A program made the position numbers and the translations under genes. From positions 1,020,501 through 1,084,500 of the forward strand of contig NZ_VFPV01000002.1 in the NCBI RefSeq assembly GCF_006716905.1: 64,000 bases of DNA, given 5' to 3'. Positions 55,666 to 64,000 of the stretch are shown one piece after another (within the stretch, counting starts at the first letter, position 1; each line of letters starts with the position of its first letter). The notes under the pieces are model-generated. The model saw nothing but the letters and a program-made list of their open reading frames with translations. It did no database searches and was not told where the DNA came from. The DNA comes from Acidovorax temperans (GTDB lineage: Bacteria; Pseudomonadota; Gammaproteobacteria; Burkholderiales; Burkholderiaceae_C).

Positions 55666-56361
55666 TCAGGGTTTGGTGCCGTTGCCAGGGCTGTTGGCGC
55701 CCGCAGCGGGTGCAGAAGGCGATGCGGCAGCAGGCGCGGGGCGTGTTTGCAGGCTGCGTTCGATGGCGCGCACGGCTTCGAGCCGTTCGCTCAGCTGGTC
55801 GTTGCGGCGCTGGGCATCGCGCAGTTGCTGGCCTTGCCGCTCCAGTTGTTCCTCCAGCCGCCGCTGGTGCGTCAGCCGCGCCTCCAGCAGCCGGGCCAGG
55901 GGGTGCAGGTCTTGCGCGTTGGCGTCGGCCAAGGTGCGCTGCACCAGGCCCAGTGCGCGGGCCGTGTCTGCGGGCTGTCGGGTCTGGGTCAGCAGCAGTG
56001 CCAGCCGCAGGTGGCGGGCGGGCTTGGTGTCGTCGGGCACCGAGAGGCGGGCCATCTCGCGCGCCAGGGTGGTGGCGCTGGCGTCAAGCGCGCGGTCGGC
56101 ATAGGCCAGCGTGTCGCGCAGCAGGTCTTTGGCGGGGGATGCGGGCTCTTCCAGCTCGGGCAGGGTCGGCTCTGGGGGCGTGGGCGCTAGTGTCCGGTTT
56201 GCCTCTGCCGTGGCCGCTGGTGGTGCCACCTCGATCGCTTCGGCCGCTTGCGGCTGCGGGGCTGAGGTGGCGCAGCCGGCCAGCACCGCCACGCACAAGG
56301 CCACCCCCCACAGCAGAGGGTGGCGCGGCGTGTGGCGGGGGTGGGTGGCTTCAGGATGCAT
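55666..56361 (-). CDS. QseG-like outer-membrane lipoprotein
   Basis: A 231-aa predicted lipoprotein: hydrophobic segment then lipobox VAVLAGC at about residue 29, Pro/Ala-rich spacer, and a helical region (LLRDTLAYADRALDASATTL, then a coiled coil LEEQLERQGQQLRDAQRRND). It lies between the kinase and regulator genes and overlaps the kinase gene by 11 bp. In enterics QseG in this position modulates the GlrK kinase. Low sequence complexity makes the family call a context inference. Confidence 0.7.
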   Translation of the reverse strand: MHPEATHPRHTPRHPLLWGVALCVAVLAGCATSAPQPQAAEAIEVAPPAATAEANRTLAPTPPEPTLPELEEPASPAKDLLRDTLAYADRALDASATTLAREMARLSVPDDTKPARHLRLALLLTQTRQPADTARALGLVQRTLADANAQDLHPLARLLEARLTHQRRLEEQLERQGQQLRDAQRRNDQLSERLEAVRAIERSLQTRPAPAAASPSAPAAGANSPGNGTKP

Positions 56362-57799
56362 CAGGGAGTTCGATTCGGAAAAAAGAGTGGGGCGCTTCGC
56401 CCAGCAGGTGCACGCGCCCGCCGTGGGCATGGATGTATTCCTGCACGATGGACAGCCCGATCCCGGTGCCGCGCACCGCGTTTTCTGGCTGGCGTTCACC
56501 ACGGAAGAAGGGCTCGAACACATGGGCCTTGTCTGCCGGGGCCACGCCGGGCCCCTGGTCGGACACGTCAATCAGCACCGCACCGGACGCGCGCGAAACG
56601 GCCAAGCGTACCGTACCCTGTTCGGGCGAAAAGCGAATGGCGTTGGACAGCAGGTTGCCCACGGCCGAGGCGATTTTTTCGGGGTCCAGCTGCAAGGTAG
56701 TGCGCTCGCCGCTCACCTCCACCCGCAGCTGGCGGGCCTGCCACTGCAGGCGCTGGCTTTCCACCAGGTCTTCCAGCAGGCCGATGAGTTCGGTTTCGCG
56801 CCGCTGCAGCTGGCGGGCTTCAAACGCCGCCGCGTTGAAACGCAGCAGCGCTTCGATCTCGCTTTGCAGCACCAGCGTGTTCTGGTGCAGGATCTGCGCC
56901 ACTTCCTTCTGGCCCTCGGTCAGCTCCCCGGTCACACCGTCTTGCAGCAGGGCCACGCCTTCGCGCAGCGCGGCCAGCGGGGTTTTGAGTTCGTGCGACA
57001 CATGGCGCAAAAAGCGCGCCTTGTCGGCATCCAGCTCCAGCAGCCGCAGGCGCAGCCATTCCAGCTGCTGGCCCACGCGCCGCACGTCGGCCGGGCCGGT
57101 GATGGCCACGGGCCGCTCCAGCTGGTTCTCGCCCAGGCGGCGAATGGCGCGTTCCAGCCGCTTGAAGGGCCGCGCCAGCCACACGCCCAGAGACAGTGCC
57201 AGCACCAGGGCCAGCACGATGGCGCCCAGCAGCTGGTGCGTGACGGCTTCGCGGCTGGCCTGCACCATGGCGTCGAGTTCGCTGCTCTTGCGCGCGTTGA
57301 GTTCCTGCACCGCCTGGCTGATGGCCGCGTGCAGGTTGTCCAGCGCCACAAATTCATCGGCCACGCTGCGTTCGTGCTCCAGCGACAAGCCGGGCGGCGC
57401 GCGCAGCAGCTCGTGCACCGTGTCCATATGGCTGCGCCACTGCCGGGCCTGCTCGGGCGGCAGCCCCGCGTCTTCCAGCTGCTGCACCAGGCGCCGCGCA
57501 TCGGCCGCCATGTCGTCAAAGCTCTGGCGCAGTTGTGCATCGCCCAGCACCAGTGACTGGCGCGCTGCACGCTCCAGCGCCTGGCCCCGCTGGTTCAGGG
57601 TTTGCGCGGCCACGTTCAGGGCCGCTGCCTGGGCGGCGCTGGCCTGGCTTTCGGTCATCAGCGCTTCCAGCGTGAACAGCGTGCGCAGCGCACTGGTGCC
57701 CAGCAAGCCCGCGATCAGCAAGAACGCGAGCAGCAGCAGTTGCTGGAAGGACGGGCCGTAGTGCCGGGCCTTGGCGGGGCTGGTGGCTTCCTGGGCCAT
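56351..57799 (-). CDS. glrK: Sensor histidine kinase (GlrK/QseE-like)
   Basis: The 482-aa kinase has two membrane helices (about 18-40 and 190-209), a helical periplasmic domain between them, HAMP, the dimerisation box RFLRHVSHELKTPLAALREG with phospho-His269, and an HATPase with ASAVGNLLSNAIRFSP and DVSDQGPGVAPADKAHVFEP. Domain layout and gene order match the GlrK/QseE family of envelope-stress sensors. It starts 26 bp after miaB ends on the same strand, so miaB, the kinase, the lipoprotein and the regulator are probably one operon. Confidence 0.9.
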   Translation of the reverse strand: MAQEATSPAKARHYGPSFQQLLLLAFLLIAGLLGTSALRTLFTLEALMTESQASAAQAAALNVAAQTLNQRGQALERAARQSLVLGDAQLRQSFDDMAADARRLVQQLEDAGLPPEQARQWRSHMDTVHELLRAPPGLSLEHERSVADEFVALDNLHAAISQAVQELNARKSSELDAMVQASREAVTHQLLGAIVLALVLALSLGVWLARPFKRLERAIRRLGENQLERPVAITGPADVRRVGQQLEWLRLRLLELDADKARFLRHVSHELKTPLAALREGVALLQDGVTGELTEGQKEVAQILHQNTLVLQSEIEALLRFNAAAFEARQLQRRETELIGLLEDLVESQRLQWQARQLRVEVSGERTTLQLDPEKIASAVGNLLSNAIRFSPEQGTVRLAVSRASGAVLIDVSDQGPGVAPADKAHVFEPFFRGERQPENAVRGTGIGLSIVQEYIHAHGGRVHLLGEAPHSFFRIELPDAS

Positions 57800-57824
57800 G
57801 GCCGTGAGGGTCAGGCGGTGAAAG

Positions 57825-59171
57825 TCAGGCGGTGAGGGGTGCGCCCTCGCGCACCAGCACCTCGCCGCGCAGGGTGTAGGCCTTGGCTTCGGTGATGGTC
57901 ACATCCACCATCTGCCCCACCAGGCGGGGCTGGCCCGCAAAGTTGACCACGCGGTTGCATTCGGTGCGGCCCATCAGCTCGCCTGCATCGCGCTTGGAAG
58001 CGCCTTCCACCAGAATGCGCTGCACCGTGCCCACACGGCTTTCGCTGATGGACTTGATGTTGGCGTTGATGACGCTCTGCAGATGCTGCAGGCGGCGCAG
58101 CTTCACGTCGTGCGGCGTGTCGTCGTGCAGGCCGGCGGCGGGCGTGCCAGGGCGGGGGCTGAAGATGAAGCTGAAGCTGTTGTCGAAGTGAATGTCGTCG
58201 ATCAGCTTCATCATCTTGTTGAAGTCGTCTTCCGTCTCGCCGGGGAAGCCCACGATGAAGTCGCTGCTCATGGCCAGGTCGGGGCGAATGGCGCGCAGCT
58301 TGCGCACCGTGCTCTTGTATTCCATGGCGGTGTAGCCGCGCTTCATGGCCATCAAAATGCGGTCGCTGCCGTGCTGCACGGGCAGGTGCAGGTGGCTGGC
58401 CAGCTTGGGCAGCTTGGCGTAGGCCTCGATCAGCCGGGGTGTGAACTCGTTGGGGTGGCTGGTGGTGTAGCGGATGCGTTCGATGCCGGGGATGTCCGAC
58501 ACGTATTCCAGCAGCAGCGCAAAGTCGGCAATCTCGGCCGTGCCACCCATCTTGCCCAGGTAGGCGTTCACGTTCTGGCCCAGCAGGGTGATTTCCTTCA
58601 CGCCCTGGTCGGCCAGGCCCGCCACTTCCACCAGCACATCGTCAAACGGGCGGCTCACTTCTTCGCCACGGGTGTAGGGCACCACGCAGTAGCTGCAGTA
58701 TTTGCTGCAGCCTTCCATGATGGACACGAAGGCTGAGGCGCCTTCGACGCGCGCGGGCGGCAGGTGGTCGAACTTTTCAATCTCGGGGAAGCTGATGTCC
58801 ACCTGCGGCTTATCCAGTTGCTCGCGCTGGTTCAGCATCTCGGGCAGGCGGTGCAGGGTTTGGGGGCCAAACACCACGTCCACATAGGGGGCGCGCTTGA
58901 TGATTTCGGCGCCTTCCTGGCTGGCCACGCAACCGCCCACGCCAATCTTCACGCCGCGGGCTTTCAGGTGCTTGATGCGGCCCAGGTCGCTGAAGACCTT
59001 TTCTTGGGCCTTTTCGCGCACCGAGCAGGTGTTGAAGAGGATGAGGTCGGCCTCGTCCACGTTCTGGGTGGGCTCGTAGCCTTGGGCGGCGTTGAGCACG
59101 TCGGCCATCTTGTCCGAGTCGTACTCGTTCATCTGGCAGCCGAAGGTTTTGATAAAGACTTTTTTGGCCAT
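57825..59171 (-). CDS. miaB: tRNA-2-methylthio-N6-dimethylallyladenosine synthase
   Basis: Radical SAM methylthiotransferase that adds methylthio to i6A37 in tRNAs reading UNN codons. With the start at 59171 ([20 protein letters not shown]) it is 448 aa. The N-terminal domain has three Cys ([29 protein letters not shown]), the radical SAM motif is [15 protein letters not shown], and a TRAM domain ends it ([20 protein letters not shown]). All seven expected motifs are visible. Confidence 0.97.
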   Translation of the reverse strand: MAKKVFIKTFGCQMNEYDSDKMADVLNAAQGYEPTQNVDEADLILFNTCSVREKAQEKVFSDLGRIKHLKARGVKIGVGGCVASQEGAEIIKRAPYVDVVFGPQTLHRLPEMLNQREQLDKPQVDISFPEIEKFDHLPPARVEGASAFVSIMEGCSKYCSYCVVPYTRGEEVSRPFDDVLVEVAGLADQGVKEITLLGQNVNAYLGKMGGTAEIADFALLLEYVSDIPGIERIRYTTSHPNEFTPRLIEAYAKLPKLASHLHLPVQHGSDRILMAMKRGYTAMEYKSTVRKLRAIRPDLAMSSDFIVGFPGETEDDFNKMMKLIDDIHFDNSFSFIFSPRPGTPAAGLHDDTPHDVKLRRLQHLQSVINANIKSISESRVGTVQRILVEGASKRDAGELMGRTECNRVVNFAGQPRLVGQMVDVTITEAKAYTLRGEVLVREGAPLTA

Positions 59172-59262
59172 GGCAATTTCAAAAATAGCAAGCAAACACC
59201 GCTGCCCACGGGGCGCGGTGACTGAGGGTGGGGTGGCCCCAAGGATCCTGAGGGGCCGAAAC

Positions 59263-59282
59263 GCCGCCGCAGATGCGGCGGC
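59263..59282. terminator. GC hairpin between the exported protein gene and miaB
   Basis: GCCGCCGCA and TGCGGCGGC form a 9-bp hairpin with a 2-nt loop, 9 bp past the stop of the minus-strand gene at 59291; on that strand it is followed by GTTTC only. A second pairing GGCCCC/GGGGCC lies at 59235-59258. Confidence 0.4.
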
Positions 59283-59290
59283 TGGACGCG

Positions 59291-59758
59291 TTACTTCAGA
59301 ACGTTGTCCGTGGTGATGTTGGTGGGTGCAGGGCTCTTGCCCTTGAGCGGCTTGGCCGCCTCGGCTTCGCTCAGGATCCAGGCCGCGTGCAGCATGCCGG
59401 TGCTGGTTTCAAGCACGTAGTTGACCTTGTACGTCTGGCCGATCACGGTGTGGCGTTGCACCAGTGTGTTTTGCGGGCTGAACAGGCGCATGCCAGGGGC
59501 CATGCGGATGTCGCGGCTGTTGAGGCGCGCCTCTTGCACCCCCAGGATGGTCAGCGTGCCGCGCTCTGCCGCATCAGGAAAGTTGCGCACGGCGCCCAGC
59601 GGGTTGACCACTTGCGCCTGGGCGCGGGGCAGTGCCGCGATGCTTGCGGCGCCTATCAGCGCTGCGGCCGCCAGCTGGGTGCGCCAGCGGCGGCGCAGGG
59701 CCCCGCGTGCCGTGGGTTGGGCAACTGCGTGGGAGGGGGGGCAAAAGGGTGTGTTCAT
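59291..59758 (-). CDS. Hypothetical exported protein
   Basis: A 155-aa protein with an arginine-rich N-terminus ([11 protein letters not shown]), a hydrophobic stretch ([20 protein letters not shown]) and a likely signal peptidase site before QVVNPL. The mature part ([20 protein letters not shown], then [20 protein letters not shown]) is beta-rich; I do not recognise it. Could be a periplasmic or surface protein. It lies between the TRIC-channel gene and miaB, all on the minus strand. Confidence 0.7.
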   Translation of the reverse strand: MNTPFCPPSHAVAQPTARGALRRRWRTQLAAAALIGAASIAALPRAQAQVVNPLGAVRNFPDAAERGTLTILGVQEARLNSRDIRMAPGMRLFSPQNTLVQRHTVIGQTYKVNYVLETSTGMLHAAWILSEAEAAKPLKGKSPAPTNITTDNVLK

Positions 59759-59822
59759 GGGGGGCAGCAATTCGTGGTGTACATCCAGGGGCTGGGTGCG
59801 CGATTTTACGGCCTGGCCCCGT

Positions 59823-60464
59823 TCATACCCGCCAGGCGGGCAGCTCCCAGTTGCGCCACAGCGCCAAACCCCGCAGCCCGGCCGTGATCAGCACGCACGC
59901 CAGCAGGGGGCTGACCACGGTGCCTTCCACCTGGCGCAGCGCCACATCGGCCCAGCCGCCGGCAAAGGCGCACAGCGCATAAGGGCGGTGGTCGCTGAAG
60001 GCCTGGGGCACCTCGTTGCACAGCACATCGCGCAGCACCCCGCCAAACACGCCAGTGGTCACGCCCATCATCACGGCAATCAGCGCGGGCATGCCCACAG
60101 CGGTGGCAATGTCCACGCCCACGGCGGCAAAAAGCCCCAGGCCGATGGCGTCGGGCAGCAGCATGGCGCGCTCGGTGGGTTGAAAGTGCCGCTGGCGCAT
60201 GAACAGCATGGCCGCCACGCTCAGCCCCAGAATGCCCCACACAAACTCGGTGTGCCGCACCCAGAAGAAGGGCCGCTGGTCCAACAGCAAGTCGCGCAGC
60301 GTGCCGCCGCCGAAGGCCGACACAAACGCCACCACGCACACACCCACCGCGTCAAACCGCTTGCGCGCCGCCATCATCACGCCCGACAGGGCAAAGGCCA
60401 CGGTGGCCGCCACTTCCAGGGCGATGCGCAGCAGTTCAATCCAGGGGGCGTCGATCCATTTCAT
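59823..60464 (-). CDS. TRIC-type cation channel (YadS/UPF0126)
   Basis: The 213-aa membrane protein has seven predicted helices with the duplicated Gly-rich motif of the family: AFGGGTLRDLLLDQRPFFWV in the first half and FGGVLRDVLCNEVPQAFSDH in the second. Prokaryotic TRIC proteins form trimeric K+/cation channels; older annotation is UPF0126/YadS. Monocistronic by position. Confidence 0.9.
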   Translation of the reverse strand: MKWIDAPWIELLRIALEVAATVAFALSGVMMAARKRFDAVGVCVVAFVSAFGGGTLRDLLLDQRPFFWVRHTEFVWGILGLSVAAMLFMRQRHFQPTERAMLLPDAIGLGLFAAVGVDIATAVGMPALIAVMMGVTTGVFGGVLRDVLCNEVPQAFSDHRPYALCAFAGGWADVALRQVEGTVVSPLLACVLITAGLRGLALWRNWELPAWRV

Positions 60465-60523
60465 GGCGCGATTGTCGTGCGTCGCTGCGGCGCATGGGCC
60501 TGCCCAGCGGGTGTGAGGGTGGT

Positions 60524-60616
60524 TTTGCTATTTAATTTATAGCTGTTTGCGCTTGATGGATAAGCGCTGGAGCCTGTTTTGTCTGAATTATTGGCGTTGG
60601 CAGGCCCGCTGCCTTC
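60524..60616 (+). repeat. Extended dispersed repeat, copy J (left flank of fic)
   Basis: TTTGCTATTTAATTTATAGC, then GGATAAGCGCTGGAGCCTGT, then TTGGCGTTGGCAG. It matches copy K at 62188-62281 over its whole ~93 bp in the same orientation, including a tail not present in other copies. Its end overlaps the stop codon of fic. Confidence 0.85.
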
Positions 60617-62021
60617 ACCCCTTCATGTCCTGGGCACGCCGCTCCCACTCCCCAAACTCCAGCGGCCGGATCCCAAACCGCACGGCATTCCCGGCGTGCA
60701 GCGCGCCAAACTCGGCCAGCGCCAGTTGCACAAAATGCGCGTGGTCGGCCGCCGCAACGGAAGCTGGCATCCTGCTTGTCACCGCCTGCTCCGTGGGCGC
60801 ATCCCCCTGCCGCACGATGGCTGCAATCACCTCCGCCAGCGCTTGTCGATGCCGCAGCCGAAAAATGTCTGGTGGCACCAGGTTCTGCTTCACCGCCACG
60901 TATTGCTGACAAGACCGCTCGTAGGCCCACACAAACACATCGCGCAGCAGGTCCACGCGGTTGAGTTCGTACACGCCCAGCATGCCGTCCACATACGCTT
61001 GCTGCGGTACGTCGATGAACGACAGCGGGCACAGGTTGTGACGGATGAAGGGGATGTTGGCGGCCAGGCGCGAGACGCGTTTATTCACATCCTCGAACGG
61101 CTGCAGGTACGGCAGGTGCACCATCAAGAAGAAGGCTTGCTCAAACGGGTCGGTGATCTCGGCGGCCATCTGCGTGACGATGCCGAAGAGTTCTTCGAGC
61201 CGTTGGGGCAAGGCAATGGGTAAGAAGACGCTGCCCCCGATCTCCACGGCGCGGCGGCGAATGCGGCCCACGGCGGTGGGGTCGGCCATCAGGCCGTCGG
61301 ACAGGAAGGCGTGCAGCGCGATCAGCGTGTCTGTGTGTACGCGGGCGTTTTCGGGGTTGAGCACCAGGTATTCGATGGCCTGCTTGTGGTTCAGGATCAT
61401 CTGGGTTTCTAGCGCGTTTTTGCCTTCGGCGGCCTGGCCGAACTCGATCAGGCGTTCGGTGTCGAGGTGGCTGTAGGTGTTGCCTTCGAGGTGGGAGGAG
61501 GCCCAAGACAGGTCGATGAGCAGGCGTTGGAGGATGTCTTTGGCAAAGGTGCCCGCAGGTGTTTGGTCTGCCGGTGAGCGGCCCAGGCTGTGCAGTTGTT
61601 CACGCAGGCCCGGCGGCAGGTAGGCCGTGTGGTTGGGCTCGTAGCTCGATAAAAAGTCCAGTTGGTAGCCCACCGGTTTACGCAGGTGGCGGGGCTGGGA
61701 GACAGTGGCACGGATGTCTGCGCCCTCTTTGGAGGTGGGGACGTAGTCTGCGGTGCTGGGGGGCACTGCTGTTGCCACAGCGGTGGATGTCTGCGCAGAT
61801 GCGCCGGGCTGTGGCAGGCGGTGGTAGCGGGTGGCCCGGCCTTCGCCGCGCACCCCTATGCGTTTTTGCTCCACCAGCAACGCCAGGTGACGCTGCAGCG
61901 TTCGGCGGGGTATGCGGTTGCCATGCTGCTGGAGGAGACCGTCAATGCCTACCTCGTCGGTACTGGCGTTGATCCATTCGGCGAGTTGGTCCAGCGCTTG
62001 GGGCGGCGTGAGGCGGGGCAT
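60615..62021 (-). CDS. Fic family protein with degenerate active-site motif
   Basis: The 468-aa protein has an N-terminal winged-helix-like part (IDGLLQQHGNRIPRRTLQRH, then LVEQKRIGVRGEGRATRYHR) and a C-terminal Fic fold. Fic enzymes mostly transfer AMP to a hydroxyl, using HPFx(D/E)GN-x-x-R. Here the motif is QPFEDVNKRVSR (307-318): Gln replaces the catalytic His, and Val the Gly; a His302 lies five residues earlier. So classical AMPylation is doubtful. The helix SHLEGNTYSH near residue 200 resembles the inhibitory (S/T)xxxE(G/N) motif. The frame upstream of 62021 runs into a repeated operator-like array. Flanked by direct repeats. Confidence 0.88.
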   Translation of the reverse strand: MPRLTPPQALDQLAEWINASTDEVGIDGLLQQHGNRIPRRTLQRHLALLVEQKRIGVRGEGRATRYHRLPQPGASAQTSTAVATAVPPSTADYVPTSKEGADIRATVSQPRHLRKPVGYQLDFLSSYEPNHTAYLPPGLREQLHSLGRSPADQTPAGTFAKDILQRLLIDLSWASSHLEGNTYSHLDTERLIEFGQAAEGKNALETQMILNHKQAIEYLVLNPENARVHTDTLIALHAFLSDGLMADPTAVGRIRRRAVEIGGSVFLPIALPQRLEELFGIVTQMAAEITDPFEQAFFLMVHLPYLQPFEDVNKRVSRLAANIPFIRHNLCPLSFIDVPQQAYVDGMLGVYELNRVDLLRDVFVWAYERSCQQYVAVKQNLVPPDIFRLRHRQALAEVIAAIVRQGDAPTEQAVTSRMPASVAAADHAHFVQLALAEFGALHAGNAVRFGIRPLEFGEWERRAQDMKG

Positions 62022-62035
62022 GTTCGAGGCTCCTA

Positions 62036-62123
62036 GTGGCGCGAATCGGCATTGCACCAAATAAAGTGGCGCGAAAATATTTTGCGCGCCAAATAAAGTG
62101 GCGCGAAAGCGTTTGCGCGCCAC
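62036..62123 (-). promoter_or_regulatory. GTGGCGCG direct/inverted repeat array upstream of fic
   Basis: GTGGCGCG occurs at 62036, 62066 and 62098 on the plus strand, spaced 30 and 32 bp. The inverted form CGCGCCAC is at 62116-62123 and CGCGCCA at 62085-62091, each making a near-palindrome with the copy before it. Between copies, CCAAATAAA is repeated. It lies 15-100 bp upstream of the fic start, where an autoregulator would bind. Confidence 0.6.
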
Positions 62124-62187
62124 TATAGGATCGGCCCTCTCTGCGCATGGCCGGGGCAAAACCCGGTAGCACTGTTTCAAGTGTTAA

Positions 62188-62281
62188 TTTGCTATCAAAT
62201 AAGTAGCTTGAAGCGCTTTACGAATAAGCGCTAGAGCCTATTTTTATCTGAATCACGGGCGTTGGTAGATTTGCCGCCTTC
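62188..62281 (+). repeat. Extended dispersed repeat, copy K (right flank of fic)
   Basis: TTTGCTATCAAATAAGTAGC, then GAATAAGCGCTAGAGCCTAT, then GGGCGTTGGTAG. It overlaps the last codons of the antiporter gene and supplies its TAG stop. Direct repeat of copy J, about 1.66 kb away. Confidence 0.85.
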
Positions 62282-64000
62282 TCCAGCATTCTCCACTCCG
62301 CCATACCCTGGGTAGACCTGCGCCCTGGCTTCGCGCTCGGTGTGTTCCTGGCGCTCCTTGGCCATTTGCTCGGCCAGCTGGGCGCGGCCTTCGCGGGCCA
62401 CGGCCACCATCTTGGCGCGGTCTTTGTGGTGGGGGTACATGCGGTCGGCCAGCGCAATGTTGTGCTCGCGAAAGCGCCGGGTCATCTCCTGCGCCCGCGT
62501 GGGGCTCTGGCCCATCAGCTCCAGCACGGTGCGGGCGCTTTCAAGGCTGGACTCGAACAGCTCGCGCTGCACCAGTGTCACCCCCAGGTCGCGCAGCGCG
62601 TTCCAGTGGGTCAGGTCGCGTGCGCGGGCCACCAACTGCAATTGCGGGAAGTGCTTGCGCGCCAGGGTGACGATCTTGAGGGATTGCTCGGGGTCGTCCA
62701 CCGCCACCACCAGCACGCGGGCGTGCTCGGCCCCGGCGATGCGCAGCAGGTCCAGCCGGGTGGCGTCGCCATAAAACACGCGGTACCCAAAGGCGCGGGC
62801 GATCTCGAGAATTTCCACGCTGTGATCCAGCACGGTGGTGGGTATGCCCTGGGCCAGCATCACACGCGCCACGATTTGCCCGTAGCGGCCGAAGCCGGCG
62901 ATGATGACTGGGGCTTCCTGCGGCTCCGAGATCTCTTGCTCCGGCGGTGCGGCGGGCTTGAGCTGCGCGTAACGGCGCAGCAGGGCGCGGTCTACCAGCA
63001 CCAGCAGCAGCGGGCTGATGAGCATGGAAAGCGCCACCGCGCCGATGAGCAGCGAGGCCGTTTCGGCCGAAAACACCTGCGCCCCGGCGGCGGCCTGGAA
63101 GACCACGAAGGCAAACTCGCCCCCTTGCGCCAGCAGCAGGGTGAACACGGGCCGCTCTTGATAAGGCACGCCTGCCACTTTGGCCAGGGTGTAGATCACC
63201 ACTGCCTTGAGGGCCAGAAAGCCCAGCAGGATGCCCGCCATGAGCCAGGGCGAGCGCATGAGCACGCCAAAGTCAATGCTCATGCCCACGGCGATGAAGA
63301 ACAGGCCCAGCAGAAGGCCCTTGAAGGGCTCGATGTCGGCTTCCAGCTCGCTGCGGTATTCGCTGTCGGCCAACAGCACCCCGGCCAGAAAAGCCCCGAG
63401 CGCCATCGACAGGCCCACCATCACCATCAAATACGCAATGCCCACCACCAGCAGCAGCGAGGCAGCGGTGAAGATTTCAGGCGTGCGGCTCTTGGCAATC
63501 CAGCGCAGCAGGGGGCGCAGCAGCAAGCGGCCGCCGAGCACGATGGCGCCGATCACGCCGACGATCTTCAGGGCCTCCAGCAGCACCTCGCCCGCCGAAT
63601 GGTCGTCGCCAGCCCCCGCGGCCGCGCCCAACAGGGGCAGCAGCGCCAGGATGGGGATGGCCGCCACGTCCTGGAACAGCAGGATTGAAAAACCCGCCTG
63701 CCCGCTGCTGGTGCGCATGAGGTTGCGTTCGGCCAGCACCTGCAGCGCAATGGCGGTGGACGACAGCGCCAACCCCAGCGCCGCCACCAGGCTGATGCGC
63801 CAGGGCAGCCCGGCAAGCCAGCCTGCCGCAAACAGCACGGCCGCGCAGCCCAGCACCTGCGCGCTGCCGGTGCCGAAGATGGGGCGGCGCATGGCCCAAA
63901 GGCGGCTGGGTTGCAGCTCCAGCCCCACCAAGAAGAGCATGAGCACCACGCCAAACTCGGCAAAGTGCAGGATGTCTTGCACATTGCTCACCAGCCCCAG
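62231..64000 (-). CDS. KefB/KefC-type potassium/proton antiporter, partial at right edge
   Basis: Monovalent cation:proton antiporter-2 family protein. The frame is open to base 64000, so about 50 N-terminal residues are missing; 589 are visible. It begins VQDILHFAEFGVVLMLFLVG, has about ten more membrane helices with ALGLALSSTAIALQVLAERN and AGVLLADSEYRSELEADIEP, and a cytoplasmic RCK/TrkA-N domain (VIIAGFGRYGQIVARVMLAQ). The charged C-terminus ends in residues encoded by repeat copy K. Glutathione-gated K+ efflux is the known job of Kef proteins; no KefF/G partner is seen. Confidence 0.92.
   Translation of the reverse strand: MGLVSNVQDILHFAEFGVVLMLFLVGLELQPSRLWAMRRPIFGTGSAQVLGCAAVLFAAGWLAGLPWRISLVAALGLALSSTAIALQVLAERNLMRTSSGQAGFSILLFQDVAAIPILALLPLLGAAAGAGDDHSAGEVLLEALKIVGVIGAIVLGGRLLLRPLLRWIAKSRTPEIFTAASLLLVVGIAYLMVMVGLSMALGAFLAGVLLADSEYRSELEADIEPFKGLLLGLFFIAVGMSIDFGVLMRSPWLMAGILLGFLALKAVVIYTLAKVAGVPYQERPVFTLLLAQGGEFAFVVFQAAAGAQVFSAETASLLIGAVALSMLISPLLLVLVDRALLRRYAQLKPAAPPEQEISEPQEAPVIIAGFGRYGQIVARVMLAQGIPTTVLDHSVEILEIARAFGYRVFYGDATRLDLLRIAGAEHARVLVVAVDDPEQSLKIVTLARKHFPQLQLVARARDLTHWNALRDLGVTLVQRELFESSLESARTVLELMGQSPTRAQEMTRRFREHNIALADRMYPHHKDRAKMVAVAREGRAQLAEQMAKERQEHTEREARAQVYPGYGGVENAGEGGKSTNARDSDKNRL

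Noticed and set aside
62342-63688. 448-codon plus-strand open frame
   Set aside because: Antisense of the KefB/C-type antiporter; low-complexity His/Gln-rich translation.

Overview
The window is a GC-rich betaproteobacterial chromosome segment. The protein sequences, the gene order (fimV-truA-trpFBA-accD; leuC-entericidin-leuD; rpsF-priB-rpsR-rplI-dnaB) and a dispersed AATAGCTGCTAGCGCTTA-type repeat all point to the family Comamonadaceae (Acidovorax-like). Genus is an inference; no rRNA or tRNA gene was seen.

Layout. 1-2.2 kb: the end of a surface-polysaccharide cluster (sugar-phosphate transferase cut by the window edge, GT4 glycosyltransferase). 2.2-3.6 kb: LON-domain protein and a YggT membrane protein. 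3.8-12.8 kb, minus strand: asd, fimV, truA, trpF, trpB, trpA and accD. The fimV-truA-trpF-trpB-trpA junctions all overlap, so translation is probably coupled. Upstream of asd lies an apparently leaderless 34-codon ORF rich in Thr, Ile and Lys codons, followed by competing hairpins: a candidate attenuator for the aspartate family. 12.9-18.9 kb: leuB, leuD, an entericidin-like lipoprotein, leuC and a LysR regulator, interrupted by an AT-rich island (a PDZ lipoprotein and a HEPN-like protein). 19-24.7 kb: a beta-CASP RNase and the dnaJ-dnaK-grpE chaperone set with a sigma-32 promoter. 24.8-27.9 kb, plus strand: ribosomal/replication operon rpsF-priB-rpsR-rplI-dnaB, then an IS200/IS605 insertion lying in a copy of the dispersed repeat. 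28.7-33.2 kb: PhoH-like PIN-ATPase, peroxiredoxin, an intact IS1595-type element and a Mth938-domain protein. 33.3-40.1 kb: alaC-hom-thrC, then the molybdenum cofactor genes mobB-moeA-moaD.

40.3-49.2 kb is a defence locus: a SNF2-type helicase, a type III-like DNA methyltransferase (Mod) whose specificity region has foreign base composition, a DUF1016/YhcG nuclease-family protein carrying two perfect 11-12 bp palindromes, and a type III restriction subunit (Res). 49.3-54.1 kb: a C13 (caspase-fold) lipoprotein and the osmoregulated periplasmic glucan genes opgG-opgH. 54.2-59.2 kb: a GlrK/QseG/GlrR-like envelope-stress two-component set downstream of miaB. 59.3-64 kb: an exported protein, a TRIC-type channel, a Fic-family protein with a degenerate active-site motif, and the bulk of a KefB/C-type antiporter cut by the right edge. 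The fic gene has a repeated GTGGCGCG array upstream and is flanked by two direct copies of the dispersed repeat.

The items most worth follow-up are the asd leader peptide, the four-gene helicase/Mod/DUF1016/Res locus, and the Fic cassette with its operator array.
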